Below, piece after piece: positions 42,801-55,104 of a stretch of 64,000 nucleotides of DNA. Each line of letters opens with the position of its first letter. Position 1 is the first letter of the stretch. The position numbers and the translations under genes were made by a program. The stretch lies in NCBI GenBank assembly GCA_954871525.1, contig OX940871.1, forward strand, positions 27,874,586 to 27,938,585, written 5' to 3'. The notes under the pieces are model-generated. The model saw only the letters and a list, made by a program, of their open reading frames with translations. It did not search any database and was not told where the DNA came from. The stretch comes from Parietaria judaica (Eukaryota > Streptophyta > Magnoliopsida > Rosales > Urticaceae).

Positions 42801-45800
42801 AATATGCAAGGATTAAATTGTTGACGAGAAATGCCATAGGAAATGCTATAGCATTTCGTATAGCATTTGTTTTGTTTACATTGTTTACAACCTAAAATTT
42901 CAAACAAATTGAAAAAATAATGATTTTACGGCTTATACATTGGACTTTTAATATTACAATCGTTCTCATGCAAAAATATGCAATGATTAAATTGTTGACG
43001 AGAAATGCCATAGGAAATGCTATAGCATTTCTTATGGCATTTCTTTATATTACATTGTTTATGACATAAAATTTCAAACCAATTGAAAAAATAATGATTT
43101 TAGGGCTTATACATTGGAATTTGAATATAACAAGAGTTCTCATGCAAAAATATGCAAGGATTAAATTGTTGACGAGAAATGCCATAGGAAATGTTATAGC
43201 GTTTTCTATAGCATTTCTTTATTTTACAGTTTTTACAACCTTAAATTTCGAACTAATTGAAAAAATAATGATTTTAGGGCTTATACATTGGAATTTTAAT
43301 ATTACAAACGTTCTCATACAAAAATATGCAAGGATTAAATTGTTGACGAGAAATGCCATAGGAAATGCTATAGCATATCCTATAGCATTTCTTTGATTTA
43401 CATTGTTTACGACCTAAAATTTCGAACCAATTGAAAAAATAATGATTTTAGGGCTTATTCATTGGAATTTGAATATAACAAGAGTTCTCATGCAAAAATA
43501 TGCAAGGATGAAATGTTTGACGAGAAATGCCATAGTAAATGCTATAGCATTTCCTATAGCATTTCTTTATTTTACATTTTTTACTACTTTAAATTTCGAA
43601 TCAATTGAAAAAATAATGATTTTAGGGCTCATACATTAGAATTTTAATATTACAAGCTTTCTCATGCAAAAATATGAAAGGATTAAATTGTTGACGAGAA
43701 ATGCATAGGAAATGCTAGCATTTCCTGTAGCATTTCTTTATTTTACATTGTTTACGACCTAAAATTTCAAACCAATTGAAATAATAATGGTTTTTGGGCT
43801 TATACATTGGAATTTGAATATAACAAGAGTTCTCATTCAAAAATATGCAAGGATGAAATGTTGGACGAGAAATGCCATAGTAAATGCTATAGCATTTCCT
43901 ATAGCATTTCTTTATTTTACATTTTTTACAACTTTAAATTTCGAACCAATTGAAAAAATAATTATTTTAGGGCTCATACATTAGAATTTTAATATTACAA
44001 GCTTTCTCATGCAAAAATATGAAAGGATTAAATTGTTGACGAGAAATGCATAGGAAATGCTAGCATTTCCTATAGAATTTCTTTATTTTACATTGTTTAC
44101 GACCTAAAATTTCAAACCAATTGAAAAAATAATGATTTTAGGGCTTATACATTGGAATTTTAATATAACAAGAGTTCTTATGCAAAAATATGCAAGGATT
44201 AAATTGTTGACGAGAAATGCCATAGGAAATGCTATAGCATTTCGTATAGCATTTGTTTTGTTTACATTGTTTACAACCTAAAATTTCAAACAAATTGAAA
44301 AAATAATGATTTTACGGCTTATACATTGGACTTTTAATATTACAATCGTTCTCATGCAAAAATATGCAATGATTAAATTGTTGACGAGAAATGCCATAGG
44401 AAATGCTATAGCATTTCTTATGGCATTTCTTTATATTACATTGTTTATGACATAAAATTTCAAACCAATTGAAAAAATAATGATTTTAGGGCTTATACAT
44501 TGGAATTTGAATATAACAAGAGTTCTCATGCAAAAATATGCAAGGATTAAATTGTTGACGAGAAATGCCATAGGAAATGTTATAGCGTTTTCTATAGCAT
44601 TTCTTTATTTTACAGTTTTTACAACCTTAAATTTCGAACTAATTGAAAAAATAATGATTTTAGGGCTTATACATTGGAATTTTAATATTACAAACGTTCT
44701 CATACAAAAATATGCAAGGATTAAATTGTTGACGAGAAATGCCATAGGAAATGCTATAGCATATCCTATAGCATTTCTTTGATTTACATTGTTTACGACC
44801 TAAAATTTCGAACCAATTGAAAAAATAATGATTTTAGGGCTTATTCATTGGAATTTGAATATAACAAGAGTTCTCATGCAAAAATATGCAAGGATGAAAT
44901 GTTTGACGAGAAATGCCATAGTAAATGCTATAGCATTTCCTATAGCATTTCTTTATTTTACATTTTTTACTACTTTAAATTTCGAATCAATTGAAAAAAT
45001 AATGATTTTAGGGCTCATACATTAGAATTTTAATATTACAAGCTTTCTCATGCAAAAATATGAAAGGATTAAATTGTTGACGAGAAATGCATAGGAAATG
45101 CTAGCATTTCCTGTAGCATTTCTTTATTTTACATTGTTTACGACCTAAAATTTCAAACCAATTGAAATAATAATGGTTTTTGGGCTTATACATTGGAATT
45201 TGAATATAACAAGAGTTCTCATTCAAAAATATGCAAGGATGAAATGTTGGACGAGAAATGCCATAGTAAATGCTATAGCATTTCCCATAGCATTTCTTTA
45301 TTTTACATTTTTTACAACTTTAAATTTCGAACCAATTGAAAAAATAATTATTTTAGGGCTCATACATTAGAATTTTAATATTACAAGCTTTCTCATGCAA
45401 AAATATGAAAGGATTAAATTGTTGACGAGAAATGCATAGGAAATGCTAGCATTTCCTATAGAATTTCTTTATTTTACATTGTTTACGACCTAAAATTTCA
45501 AACCAATTGAAAAAATAATGATTTTAGGGCTTATACATTGGAATTTTAATATAACAAGAGTTCTTATGCAAAAATATGCAAGGATTAAATTGTTGACGAG
45601 AAATGCCATAGGAAATGCTATAGCATTTCGTATAGCATTTGTTTTGTTTACATTGTTTACAACCTAAAATTTCAAACAAATTGAAAAAATAATGATTTTA
45701 CGGCTTATACATTGGACTTTTAATATTACAATCGTTCTCATGCAAAAATATGCAATGATTAAATTGTTGACGAGAAATGCCATAGGAAATGCTATAGCAT

Positions 45801-48800
45801 TTCTTATGGCATTTCTTTATATTACATTGTTTATGACATAAAATTTCAAACCAATTGAAAAAATAATGATTTTAGGGCTTATACATTGGAATTTGAATAT
45901 AACAAGAGTTCTCATGCAAAAATATGCAAGGATTAAATTGTTGACGAGAAATGCCATAGGAAATGTTATAGCGTTTTCTATAGCATTTCTTTATTTTACA
46001 GTTTTTACAACCTTAAATTTCGAACTAATTGAAAAAATAATGATTTTAGGGCTTATACATTGGAATTTTAATATTACAAACGTTCTCATACAAAAATATG
46101 CAAGGATTAAATTGTTGACGAGAAATGCCATAGGAAATGCTATAGCATATCCTATAGCATTTCTTTGATTTACATTGTTTACGACCTAAAATTTCGAACC
46201 AATTGAAAAAATAATGATTTTAGGGCTTATTCATTGGAATTTGAATATAACAAGAGTTCTCATGCAAAAATATGCAAGGATGAAATGTTTGACGAGAAAT
46301 GCCATAGTAAATGCTATAGCATTTCCTATAGCATTTCTTTATTTTACATTTTTTACTACTTTAAATTTCGAATCAATTGAAAAAATAATGATTTTAGGGC
46401 TCATACATTAGAATTTTAATATTACAAGCTTTCTCATGCAAAAATATGAAAGGATTAAATTGTTGACGAGAAATGCATAGGAAATGCTAGCATTTCCTGT
46501 AGCATTTCTTTATTTTACATTGTTTACGACCTAAAATTTCAAACCAATTGAAATAATAATGGTTTTTGGGCTTATACATTGGAATTTGAATATAACAAGA
46601 GTTCTCATTCAAAAATATGCAAGGATGAAATGTTGGACGAGAAATGCCATAGTAAATGCTATAGCATTTCCTATAGCATTTCTTTATTTTACATTTTTTA
46701 CAACTTTAAATTTCGAACCAATTGAAAAAATAATTATTTTAGGGCTCATACATTAGAATTTTAATATTACAAGCTTTCTCATGCAAAAATATGAAAGGAT
46801 TAAATTGTTGACGAGAAATGCATAGGAAATGCTAGCATTTCCTATAGAATTTCTTTATTTTACATTGTTTACGACCTAAAATTTCAAACCAATTGAAAAA
46901 ATAATGATTTTAGGGCTTATACATTGGAATTTTAATATAACAAGAGTTCTTATGCAAAAATATGCAAGGATTAAATTGTTGACGAGAAATGCCATAGGAA
47001 ATGCTATAGCATTTCGTATAGCATTTGTTTTGTTTACATTGTTTACAACCTAAAATTTCAAACAAATTGAAAAAATAATGATTTTACGGCTTATACATTG
47101 GACTTTTAATATTACAATCGTTCTCATGCAAAAATATGCAATGATTAAATTGTTGACGAGAAATGCCATAGGAAATGCTATAGCATTTCTTATGGCATTT
47201 CTTTATATTACATTGTTTATGACATAAAATTTCAAACCAATTGAAAAAATAATGATTTTAGGGCTTATACATTGGAATTTGAATATAACAAGAGTTCTCA
47301 TGCAAAAATATGCAAGGATTAAATTGTTGACGAGAAATGCCATAGGAAATGTTATAGCGTTTTCTATAGCATTTCTTTATTTTACAGTTTTTACAACCTT
47401 AAATTTCGAACTAATTGAAAAAATAATGATTTTAGGGCTTATACATTGGAATTTTAATATTACAAACGTTCTCATACAAAAATATGCAAGGATTAAATTG
47501 TTGACGAGAAATGCCATAGGAAATGCTATAGCATATCCTATAGCATTTCTTTGATTTACATTGTTTACGACCTAAAATTTCGAACCAATTGAAAAAATAA
47601 TGATTTTAGGGCTTATTCATTGGAATTTGAATATAACAAGAGTTCTCATGCAAAAATATGCAAGGATGAAATGTTTGACGAGAAATGCCATAGTAAATGC
47701 TATAGCATTTCCTATAGCATTTCTTTATTTTACATTTTTTACTACTTTAAATTTCGAATCAATTGAAAAAATAATGATTTTAGGGCTCATACATTAGAAT
47801 TTTAATATTACAAGATTTTTCATGCAAAAATATGAAAGGATTAAATTGTTGACGAGAAATGCATAGGAAATGCTAGCATTTCCTGTAGCATTTCTTTATT
47901 TTACATTGTTTACGACCTAAAATTTCAAACCAATTGAAATAATAATGGTTTTTGGGCTTATACATTGGAATTTGAATATAACAAGAGTTCTCATTCAAAA
48001 ATATGCAAGGATGAAATGTTGGACGAGAAATGCCATAGTAAATGCTATAGCATTTCCTATAGCATTTCTTTATTTTACATTTTTTACAACTTTAAATTTC
48101 GAACCAATTGAAAAAATAATTATTTTAGGGCTCATACATTAGAATTTTAATATTACAAGCTTTCTCATGCAAAAATATGAAAGGATTAAATTGTTGACGA
48201 GAAATGCATAGGAAATGCTAGCATTTCCTATAGAATTTCTTTATTTTACATTGTTTACGACCTAAAATTTCAAACCAATTGAAAAAATAATGATTTTAGG
48301 GCTTATACATTGGAATTTTAATATAACAAGAGTTCTTATGCAAAAATATGCAAGGATTAAATTGTTGACGAGAAATGCCATAGGAAATGCTATAGCATTT
48401 CGTATAGCATTTGTTTTGTTTACATTGTTTACAACCTAAAATTTCAAACAAATTGAAAAAATAATGATTTTACGGCTTATACATTGGACTTTTAATATTA
48501 CAATCGTTCTCATGCAAAAATATGCAATGATTAAATTGTTGACGAGAAATGCCATAGGAAATGCTATAGCATTTCTTATGGCATTTCTTTATATTACATT
48601 GTTTATGACATAAAATTTCAAACCAATTGAAAAAATAATGATTTTAGGGCTTATACATTGGAATTTGAATATAACAAGAGTTCTCATGCAAAAATATGCA
48701 AGGATTAAATTGTTGACGAGAAATGCCATAGGAAATGTTATAGCGTTTTCTATAGCATTTCTTTATTTTACAGTTTTTACAACCTTAAATTTCGAACTAA

Positions 48801-49290
48801 TTGAAAAAATAATGATTTTAGGGCTTATACATTGGAATTTTAATATTACAAACGTTCTCATACAAAAATATGCAAGGATTAAATTGTTGACGAGAAATGC
48901 CATAGGAAATGCTATAGCATATCCTATAGCATTTCTTTGATTTACATTGTTTACGACCTAAAATTTCGAACCAATTGAAAAAATAATGATTTTAGGGCTT
49001 ATTCATTGGAATTTGAATATAACAAGAGTTCTCATGCAAAAATATGCAAGGATGAAATGTTTGACGAGAAATGCCATAGTAAATGCTATAGCATTTCCTA
49101 TAGCATTTCTTTATTTTACATTTTTTACTACTTTAAATTTCGAATCAATTGAAAAAATAATGATTTTAGGGCTCATACATTAGAATTTTAATATTACAAG
49201 CTTTCTCATGCAAAAATATGAAAGGATTAAATTGTTGACGAGAAATGCATAGGAAATGCTAGCATTTCCTGTAGCATTTCTTTATTTTAC
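36800..49290 (-). repeat. Nine copies of a 1386-bp, eight-monomer higher-order repeat
   Basis: A fixed anchor (ATGATTTTAGGGC leading into GGAAATGTTATAGCG) falls at 37,550, 38,936, 40,322, 41,708, 43,094, 44,480, 45,866, 47,252 and 48,638, exactly 1386 bp each time. A second anchor, ATGGTTTTTGGGC, falls at 36,857 and every 1386 bp through 47,945. Each unit has eight monomers (four dimers of about 345 bp). Copies are nearly identical; the few private changes include GGGCACATAC near 38,427, TTTCCCATAGC near 45,285, and AGATTTTTCATGC at about 42,269 and 47,813. Such uniformity indicates very recent amplification or strong homogenisation. Confidence 0.95.
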
Positions 49291-52217
49291 ATTGTTTACG
49301 ACCTAAAATTTCGAACCAATTGAAAAAATAATGATTTTAGGGCTTATACATTGGAATTTGAATATAACAAGAGTTCTTATGCAAAAATATGCAAGGATTA
49401 AATTGTTGACGAGAAATGCCATAGGAAATGCTATAGCATTTCGTATAGCATTTGTTTAGTTTACATTGTTTACAACCTAAAATTTCAAACCAATTGAAAA
49501 AATAATGATTTTACGGCTTATACATTGGACTTTTAATATTACAATCGTTCTCATGCAAAAATATGCAATGATTAAATTGTTGACGAGAAATGCCATAGGA
49601 AATGCTATAGCATTTCTTATGGCATTTCTTTATATTACATTGTTTATGACATAAAATTTCAAACCAATTGAAAAAATAATGATTTTAGGGCTTATACATT
49701 GGAATTTGAATATAACAAGAGTTCTCATGCAAAAATATGCAAGGATTAAATTGTTGACGAGAAATGCCATAGGAAATGTTATAGCGTTTTCTATAGCATT
49801 TCTTTATTTTACAGTTTTTACAACCTTAAATTTCGAACTAATTGAAAAAATAATGATTTTAGGGCTTATACATTGGAATTTTAATATTACAAACGTTCTC
49901 ATACAAAAATATGCAAGGATTAAATTGTTGACGAGAAATGCCATAGGAAATGCTATAGCATATCCTATAGCATTTCTTTGATTTACATTGTTTACGACCT
50001 AAAATTTCGAACCAATTGAAAAAATAATGATTTTAGGGCTTATTCATTGGAATTTGAATATAACAAGTGTTCTCATGCAAAAATATGCAAGGATGAAATG
50101 TTTGACGAGAAATGCCATAGTAAATGCTATAGCATTTCCTATAGCATTTCTTTATTTTACATTTTTTACTACTTTAAATTTCGAATCAATTGAAAAAATA
50201 ATGATTTTAGGGCTCATACATTAGAATTTTAATATTACAAGCTTTCTCATGCAAAAATATGAAAGGATTAAATTGTTGACGAGAAATGCATAGGAAATGC
50301 TAGCATTTCCTATAGCATTTCTTTATTTTACATTGTTTACGACCTAAAATTTCGAACCAATTGAAAAAATAATGATTTTAGGGCTTATACATTGGAATTT
50401 GAATATAACAAGAGTTCTTATGCAAAAATATGCAAGGATTAAATTGTTGACGAGAAATGCCATAGAAAATGCTATAGAATTTCGTATAGCATTTGTTTAG
50501 TTTACATTGTTTACAACCTAAAATTTCAAACCAATTGAAAAAATAATGATTTTACGGCTTATACATTGGACTTTTAAAATTACAATCGTTCTCATGAAAA
50601 AATATGCAATGATTAAATTGTTGACGAGAAATGCCATAGGAAATGCTATAGCATTTCTTATGGCATTTCTTTATTTTACATTGTTTATGACATAAAATTT
50701 CAAACCAATTGAAAAAATAATGATTTTAGGGCTTATACATTGGAATTTGAATATAACAAGAGTTCTCATGCAAAAATATGCAAGGATTAAATTGTTGACG
50801 AGAAATGCCATAGGAAATGTTATAGCGTTTTCTATAGCATTTCTTTATTTTACAGTTTTTACAACCTTAAATTTCGAACTAATTGAAAAAATAATGATTT
50901 TAGGGCTTATACATTGGAATTTTAATATTACAAACGTTCTCATACAAAAATATGCAAGGATTAAATTGTTGACGAGAAATGCCATAGGAAATGCTATAGC
51001 ATATCCTATAGCATTTCTTTGATTTATATTGTTTACGACCTAAAATTTCGAACCAATTGAAAAAAATAATGATTTTAGGGCTTATTCATTGGAATTTGAA
51101 TATAACAAGAGTTCTTATGCAAAAATATGCAAGGATTAAATTGTTGACGAGAAATGCCATAGGAAATGCTATAGCATTTCGTATAGCATTTGTTTAGTTT
51201 ACATTGTTTACAACCTAAAATTTCAAACCAATTGAAAAAATAATGATTTTACGGCTTATACATTGGACTTTTAAAATTACAATCGTTCTCATGCAAAAAT
51301 ATGCAATGATTAAATTGTTGACGAGAAATGCCATAGGAAATGCTATAGCATTTCTTATGGCATTTCTTTATTTTACATTGTTTATGACATAAAATTTCAA
51401 ACCAATTGAAAAAATAATGATTTTAGGGCTTATACATTAGAATTTGAATATAACAAGAGTTCTCATGCAAAAATATGCAAGGATTAAATTGTTGACGAGA
51501 AATGCCATAGGAAATGTTATAGCGTTTTCTATAGCATTTCTTTATTTTACAGTTTTTACAACCTTAAATTTCGAACTAATTGAAAAAATAATGATTTTAG
51601 GGCTTATACATTGGAATTTTAATATTACAAACGTTCTCATACAAAAATATGCAAGGATTAAATTGTTGACGAGAAATGCCATAGGAAATGCTATAGGATA
51701 TGCTATAGCATTTCTTTGATTTACATTGTTTACGACCTAAAATTTCGAACCAATTGAAAAAATAATAATTTTAGGGCTTATTCATTGGAATTTGAATATA
51801 ACAAGAGTTTTCATGCAAAAATATGCAAGGGATAAATGTTTGACGAGAAATGCCATAGTAAATGCTATAGAATTTCATTATTTTACATTTTTTACAACTT
51901 TAAATTTCGAATCAATTGAAAAAATAATGATTTTAGGGCTCATACATTAGAATTTTAATATTACAAGCTTTCTCATGCAAAAATATGAAAGGATTAAATT
52001 GTTGACGAGAAATGCATAGGAAATGCTAGCATTTCCTATAGCATTTCTTTATTTTACATTGTTTACGACCTAAAATTTCGAACCAATTGAAAAAATAATG
52101 ATTTTAGGGCTTATACATTGGAATTTGAATATAACAAGAGTTCTTATGCAAAAATATGCAAGGATTAAATTGTTGACGAGAAATGCCATAGGAAATGCTA
52201 TAGCATTTCGTATAGCA
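49291..52217 (-). repeat. Shortened higher-order units (1041 and 696 bp)
   Basis: After the 1386-bp series the unit anchor appears at 49,679 and 50,720 (steps of 1041 bp) and 51,416 (step of 696 bp). The 1041-bp unit equals the 1386-bp unit minus the dimer containing ATGGTTTTTGGGC. The 696-bp unit also lacks the dimer with GGATGAAATGTTTGACG. At 51,420 the anchor carries a variant CATTAGAATTTG in place of CATTGGAATTTG. The last unit is split by the transposon after 52,217. Confidence 0.9.
52215..52217. repeat. Target site duplication, left copy (GCA)
   Basis: The satellite reads CGTATAGCA and then the transposon begins. The same GCA follows the other end at 55,760-55,762 and continues TTTGTTTAG. 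Undisturbed monomers read CGTATAGCATTTGTTTAG, so removing the element plus one GCA restores the normal monomer. A 3-bp duplication is the rule for CACTA transposons. Confidence 0.95.
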
Positions 52218-52246
52218 CACTACTAGAAATAGTGGAATACACGACA
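52218..52246 (+). repeat. Left terminal inverted repeat (29 bp)
   Basis: Pairs with 55,731-55,759. The first 14 bases (CACTACTAGAAATA) and the last 12 (GAATACACGACA) match perfectly; two of the three bases between them differ. The CACTA start defines the superfamily. Confidence 0.95.
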
Positions 52247-52339
52247 AATATTACACAACAGTTATGAACATATGTCGTAAAATGTGCGATTGCACTACAG
52301 TTTCTTTCTAATTGTCGTTTATTTGTTTTTAATCCCGCT

Positions 52340-53181
52340 CGTTGCGACGTCATATCCGTTCGTTGCAACGAAAGGTTGTTTCCACGTCCAATTTTTTTTT
52401 TCTGTCGTTCATTGCATGATTCTAGACAGTTTAGTACGACATATATTTTAACCCGTTATTTTTTCATTTTTAATTTCACGCTCGTCGCAACGAAACTTAG
52501 ACTCGCTGCAACGAAAGTTCCTTTTTAATTTTTTTCTTTTCTCGATTTTTTAAAATGAGGTTTAATTAATTAAACCCTAACCTCATGTTGGTCATCTACT
52601 CATTCGCTGCCCCTTTGTTATTTCTTTTAAAAATTATTTTTTTTACCGATGAAACCCTAACCTTTGGTGCGATGTTGGTTAATTAAGAAGCAACGAAATG
52701 TTTATTTAGCCCAAATCTCCTTAATGAATGTATGATTTTTCACGATAGTTGCAACGTGTGTGATTTAGGCTGCAACGAAAACACCTTGATTTCCAACCTG
52801 ATAGCAACGTGAAACTACTAATTTTAGCCTCAACGAGAGTAAATTCTCGCTGTGACGAAAGTTTGATTATTCCACGATAGTTGCAACGTACGTTTCCGCC
52901 GCTGCGGCGAGAACGTCTTTTTCCAACCCGAAAGCATTAAGCTGGTTCTGTTTGATTTTTGTTGCGACGAGAATAATTGTGGTTGCGACTAAAGTTTAAT
53001 TTTTTCATGATAGCTGCAACGAACACGTTTTAGGTTGTGGCTTAAGAACCTTTTTTCCAACCCGAGAGCAACGTAAGTTTTTTTTATCAGTTTTGCCTCA
53101 ACGAAAGTAATAATGGCTGCGACGAAATATTAATTTTTTTATAGTAGTTGCAACGTATTTATTTTGTCGCCGCAACGAACT
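52340..53181. promoter_or_regulatory. Left subterminal GCAACGAA-type motif cluster
   Basis: About 19 copies of a degenerate motif (TTGCAACG, CTGCAACGAA, GTTGCGACGA, CCGCAACGAAC and similar) spaced over about 840 bp. Clear examples lie at about 52,361, 52,504, 52,769, 53,021 and 53,169. Nearly all read in the same direction, though the core CGTTGCAACG at 52,361 is itself palindromic. In CACTA elements such subterminal arrays are binding sites for the element-encoded DNA-binding protein; that function is inferred by analogy. No open frame of interest lies here. Confidence 0.75.
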
Positions 53182-53287
53182 AATCTGCGAATAAAATTTC
53201 AATTTCCCTCTATTTCCCCCAAAATTCGAAATACGAGTTTTATCTGATTTTCTCCATTTCTTTTTCAGTTTTCTCTTCAATCTTCAA

Positions 53288-53391
53288 TCTTCTTCTTCTT
53301 CTTCTTCTTCTTCTTCTTCTTCTTCTTCTTCTTCTTCTTCTTCTTCTTCTTCTTCTTCTTCTTCTTCTTCTTCTTCTTCTTCTTCTTCTTC
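53288..53391. repeat. (CTT)n microsatellite, ~34 units
   Basis: An uninterrupted TCT/CTT trinucleotide run of about 104 bp. On the reverse strand it would read as a glutamate run, but that frame has no other support. Polypyrimidine CTT tracts are common in 5' leaders of plant genes, which fits its place upstream of the decayed protease gene. Confidence 0.97.
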
Positions 53392-53720
53392 GTTTACGCA
53401 ATTGTTACATCGCCGCAAAAAATTCCGGTCACCTTCTCCGTCGTCATCATCACCACCGCCAAGTCGCCAGTGCGCGACCACCACGCCACCACGCTGCCAC
53501 GGAAATTGCCACCACGCCGCCGGTTCGTCCCTTCTCCGTACACGCTATTCAATCTCAACAAAGCCTCAAAATTAAAAGGTTGATTTTTTAAACCCTAATT
53601 TTCTTTTCCAAATCAGGTTTACAGGTTTGATCTTGATCAATTGTTTATAGATTTGTGTTATAATAATGATTTAAGTTTGATAATTGTGTGATTATATAGA
53701 GTTTTTAGGACTGTATTAAT
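53392..53720 (+). promoter_or_regulatory. GC-rich leader-like segment upstream of the pseudogene
   Basis: Directly after the CTT run, about 53,395-53,560 is rich in CCACCACGCC, CGCCGC and TCACCACCGCC motifs, the most GC-rich stretch of the window. It is followed by an AT-rich part that could be a 5' leader intron (AAG|GT at 53,578-53,580 to TATATAG at 53,699), ending just before the ATG at 53,721. The arrangement (pyrimidine tract, GC-rich part, intron, start codon) looks like a plant gene's 5' leader, but no promoter element was identified with confidence. Confidence 0.45.
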
Positions 53721-54410
53721 ATGTCGCAACCTTCGGTGAAAAAACGTTCATCTTCACAACCAACGCCAAATTTCAGAAAGCAAAAAAATTTAGTAGCACA
53801 ACCGGCAACATCTTTTGGAAAACGACGTTCTTCATCAAAACAACCGGACGTGTCGTTCCGTACGCCATCTTCACAACGGGTTCAATACCCTAGCCCTTAG
53901 CTCTCCGGGTATTATTTTTTTCATTGTTTGTTATAGGTTTGATAAGTTTGGGTTGATTGTTTTTAAAATATAAGTTTTCATTTAATATGTTATGTAGATA
54001 ATGCAACCACTCCCTCTAAAAGACCAAGAAAAAAACTTAGTTGAGAAGAAAACGGGAAAAGAGGAACGCTTAAAGAAGCCGTCGAAAGTTTTCTACCTTG
54101 GCCAGAGAGATTAGTTGAGAGGATTGCAGCTAAATGGAGTCACGTTTCTGGTTCAAGAAATCTCAAGGTAAAAGATGATCATTTGACCAAACCAACCATG
54201 GAACTAGAAGAACTGATTTCAGAAGATGACGTTTTGCCAAGGTCTACTGGCGAGGTATGCAAATGGTTCAATGTTTTGTAATCGTTCGAATATAATTAGT
54301 GTACAAATAAGTTCAGATTTTAACAGCTTTTCCGCAATCGATTTCAAAGACTTGTATGACCTGATGTATTTCAAAGAGATGGGGGAATCTGGGATATTGA
54401 TCTACATGAG

Positions 54411-54499
54411 GTACGCGCACTGTAATGTTTATTTTTAAATTTACATGTTTAGTTTTTTTATATGTTTTTTACTTTTTTTTTTTCTCTGTAACCTTGTAG
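54411..54499 (+). other. Probable intron in the Ulp1-like pseudogene (89 bp)
   Basis: The upstream exon ends CTACATGAG and is followed by GTACGC. The intron is T-rich and ends CCTTGTAG before TTTGATG. Joining AG to T restores a serine codon and keeps the reading frame (phase 2). Size and composition are typical of a short plant intron. The next intron also splits its serine codon as AG|T. Confidence 0.8.
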
Positions 54500-54769
54500 T
54501 TTGATGAAAATGAAAGTGAATGATGACGGCAAGTGTGAAAAAATAAGTTTTGTACATCCTATTCAATATGCTAATAGCGAAGATTCCGTCGGTCGACTTC
54601 ACGAGTCATTGAAAGATTTCGCAAAGTTTCAACTAATACTCATGCCGTGTAATGGTGAAAATAACCATTGGATTTTAGTAGTTATCGATCCTTATCTAGA
54701 TCAAGCGATCATCTATAATCCTTGACAAGGCGGTGATATATTTCCCAAACTCAAAGAACTCATCTCAAG

Positions 54770-54860
54770 GTATGTTTTATCGTATTTGTAAAAAAAAATT
54801 GGATAAATCATTTGGCCTTTAATTTTTTTTAATGATTATTTGTATTGACCTTTTATGTAG
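54770..54860 (+). other. Probable intron in the Ulp1-like pseudogene (91 bp)
   Basis: The boundary reads CATCTCAAG|GTATGT and the intron ends TTTTATGTAG before TGCTCTCG. Joining AG and T again makes a serine codon and puts the GGDIFPKLKELIS segment in frame with the C-terminal protease piece. The retained intron shows that the cargo was captured as genomic DNA and not as a cDNA copy. Confidence 0.82.
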
Positions 54861-55104
54861 TGCTCTCGATAAATTCAAGATTGACAACATTGTCCGCCAA
54901 AATAAAGACTTCAAGACAATATTTCATAACGTGAAGGGTTGCCCGAAACATTCGGGTAACTTTGAGAGCGGCTATTATGTTATGCGCTATATGCGTGACC
55001 TTGTCAATCTTGGTTTGGAAGGATTGAAGAAGAGAAAATATTCGCAAAAGGAAATCGACGAGGTTAGATTGGAAGTAGCGGATTATGTCGCAAGTTTTAC
55101 TTGA

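Larger units (their letters stand above)
34733..52217 (-). repeat. Satellite array, orientation B, left of the transposon
   Basis: The same satellite in reverse-complement orientation: GACGAGAAATGCCATAGG, ATGCAAAAATATGCAAGG and CCAATTGAAAAAATAATG recur about every 173 bp. Two subfamilies tend to alternate, one with GGAATTTGAATATAACAAGAG and one with GGAATTTTAATATTACAA. This gives a dimeric sub-period of about 345 bp that I do not see in the left array. Open frames of 60-100 codons beginning ATGATTTTAGGGC are repeat by-products. Confidence 0.96.
53721..55104 (+). pseudogene. Decayed Ulp1/SENP-like (C48) protease gene inside the CACTA element
   Basis: A multi-exon gene remnant on the same strand as the element is numbered. 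An N-terminal Ser/Lys/Arg-rich piece starts at ATG 53,721 and stops at TAG 53,898. A second segment (about 53,998-54,410) contains SFLPWPERLVERIAAKW and SSDFNSFSAIDFKDLYDLMY, but has TGA at 54,042 and a frame change near 54,255-54,280. Two further exons, 54,500-54,769 and 54,861-55,104, join in frame through AG|T junctions and give a C48-type core: NNHWILVVIDP (His at 54,666-54,668), IIYNP, and a C-terminal SGYYVMRYMRDLV. TGA at 54,723 interrupts the core. Active Ulp1-like enzymes use His, Asp and Cys. Here the His is kept, the Asp position reads Asn (54,717) and the Cys position reads Ser (AGC, 54,967). Plant transposons often carry such captured Ulp1-like genes. SUMO-protease activity looks lost. 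Confidence 0.85.

Noticed and set aside
53098..53280. Reverse-strand 60-codon Lys/Arg-rich frame
   Set aside because: It lies in AT-rich subterminal DNA with no recognisable motif and is most likely chance.
53284..53484. Reverse-strand frame with a long glutamate run
   Set aside because: It is the translation of the CTT microsatellite on the opposite strand and has no other coding support.
54853..55047. Reverse-strand 64-codon frame
   Set aside because: It is a shadow of the last exon of the Ulp1-like pseudogene, whose forward frame has clear family motifs and consistent splice sites.
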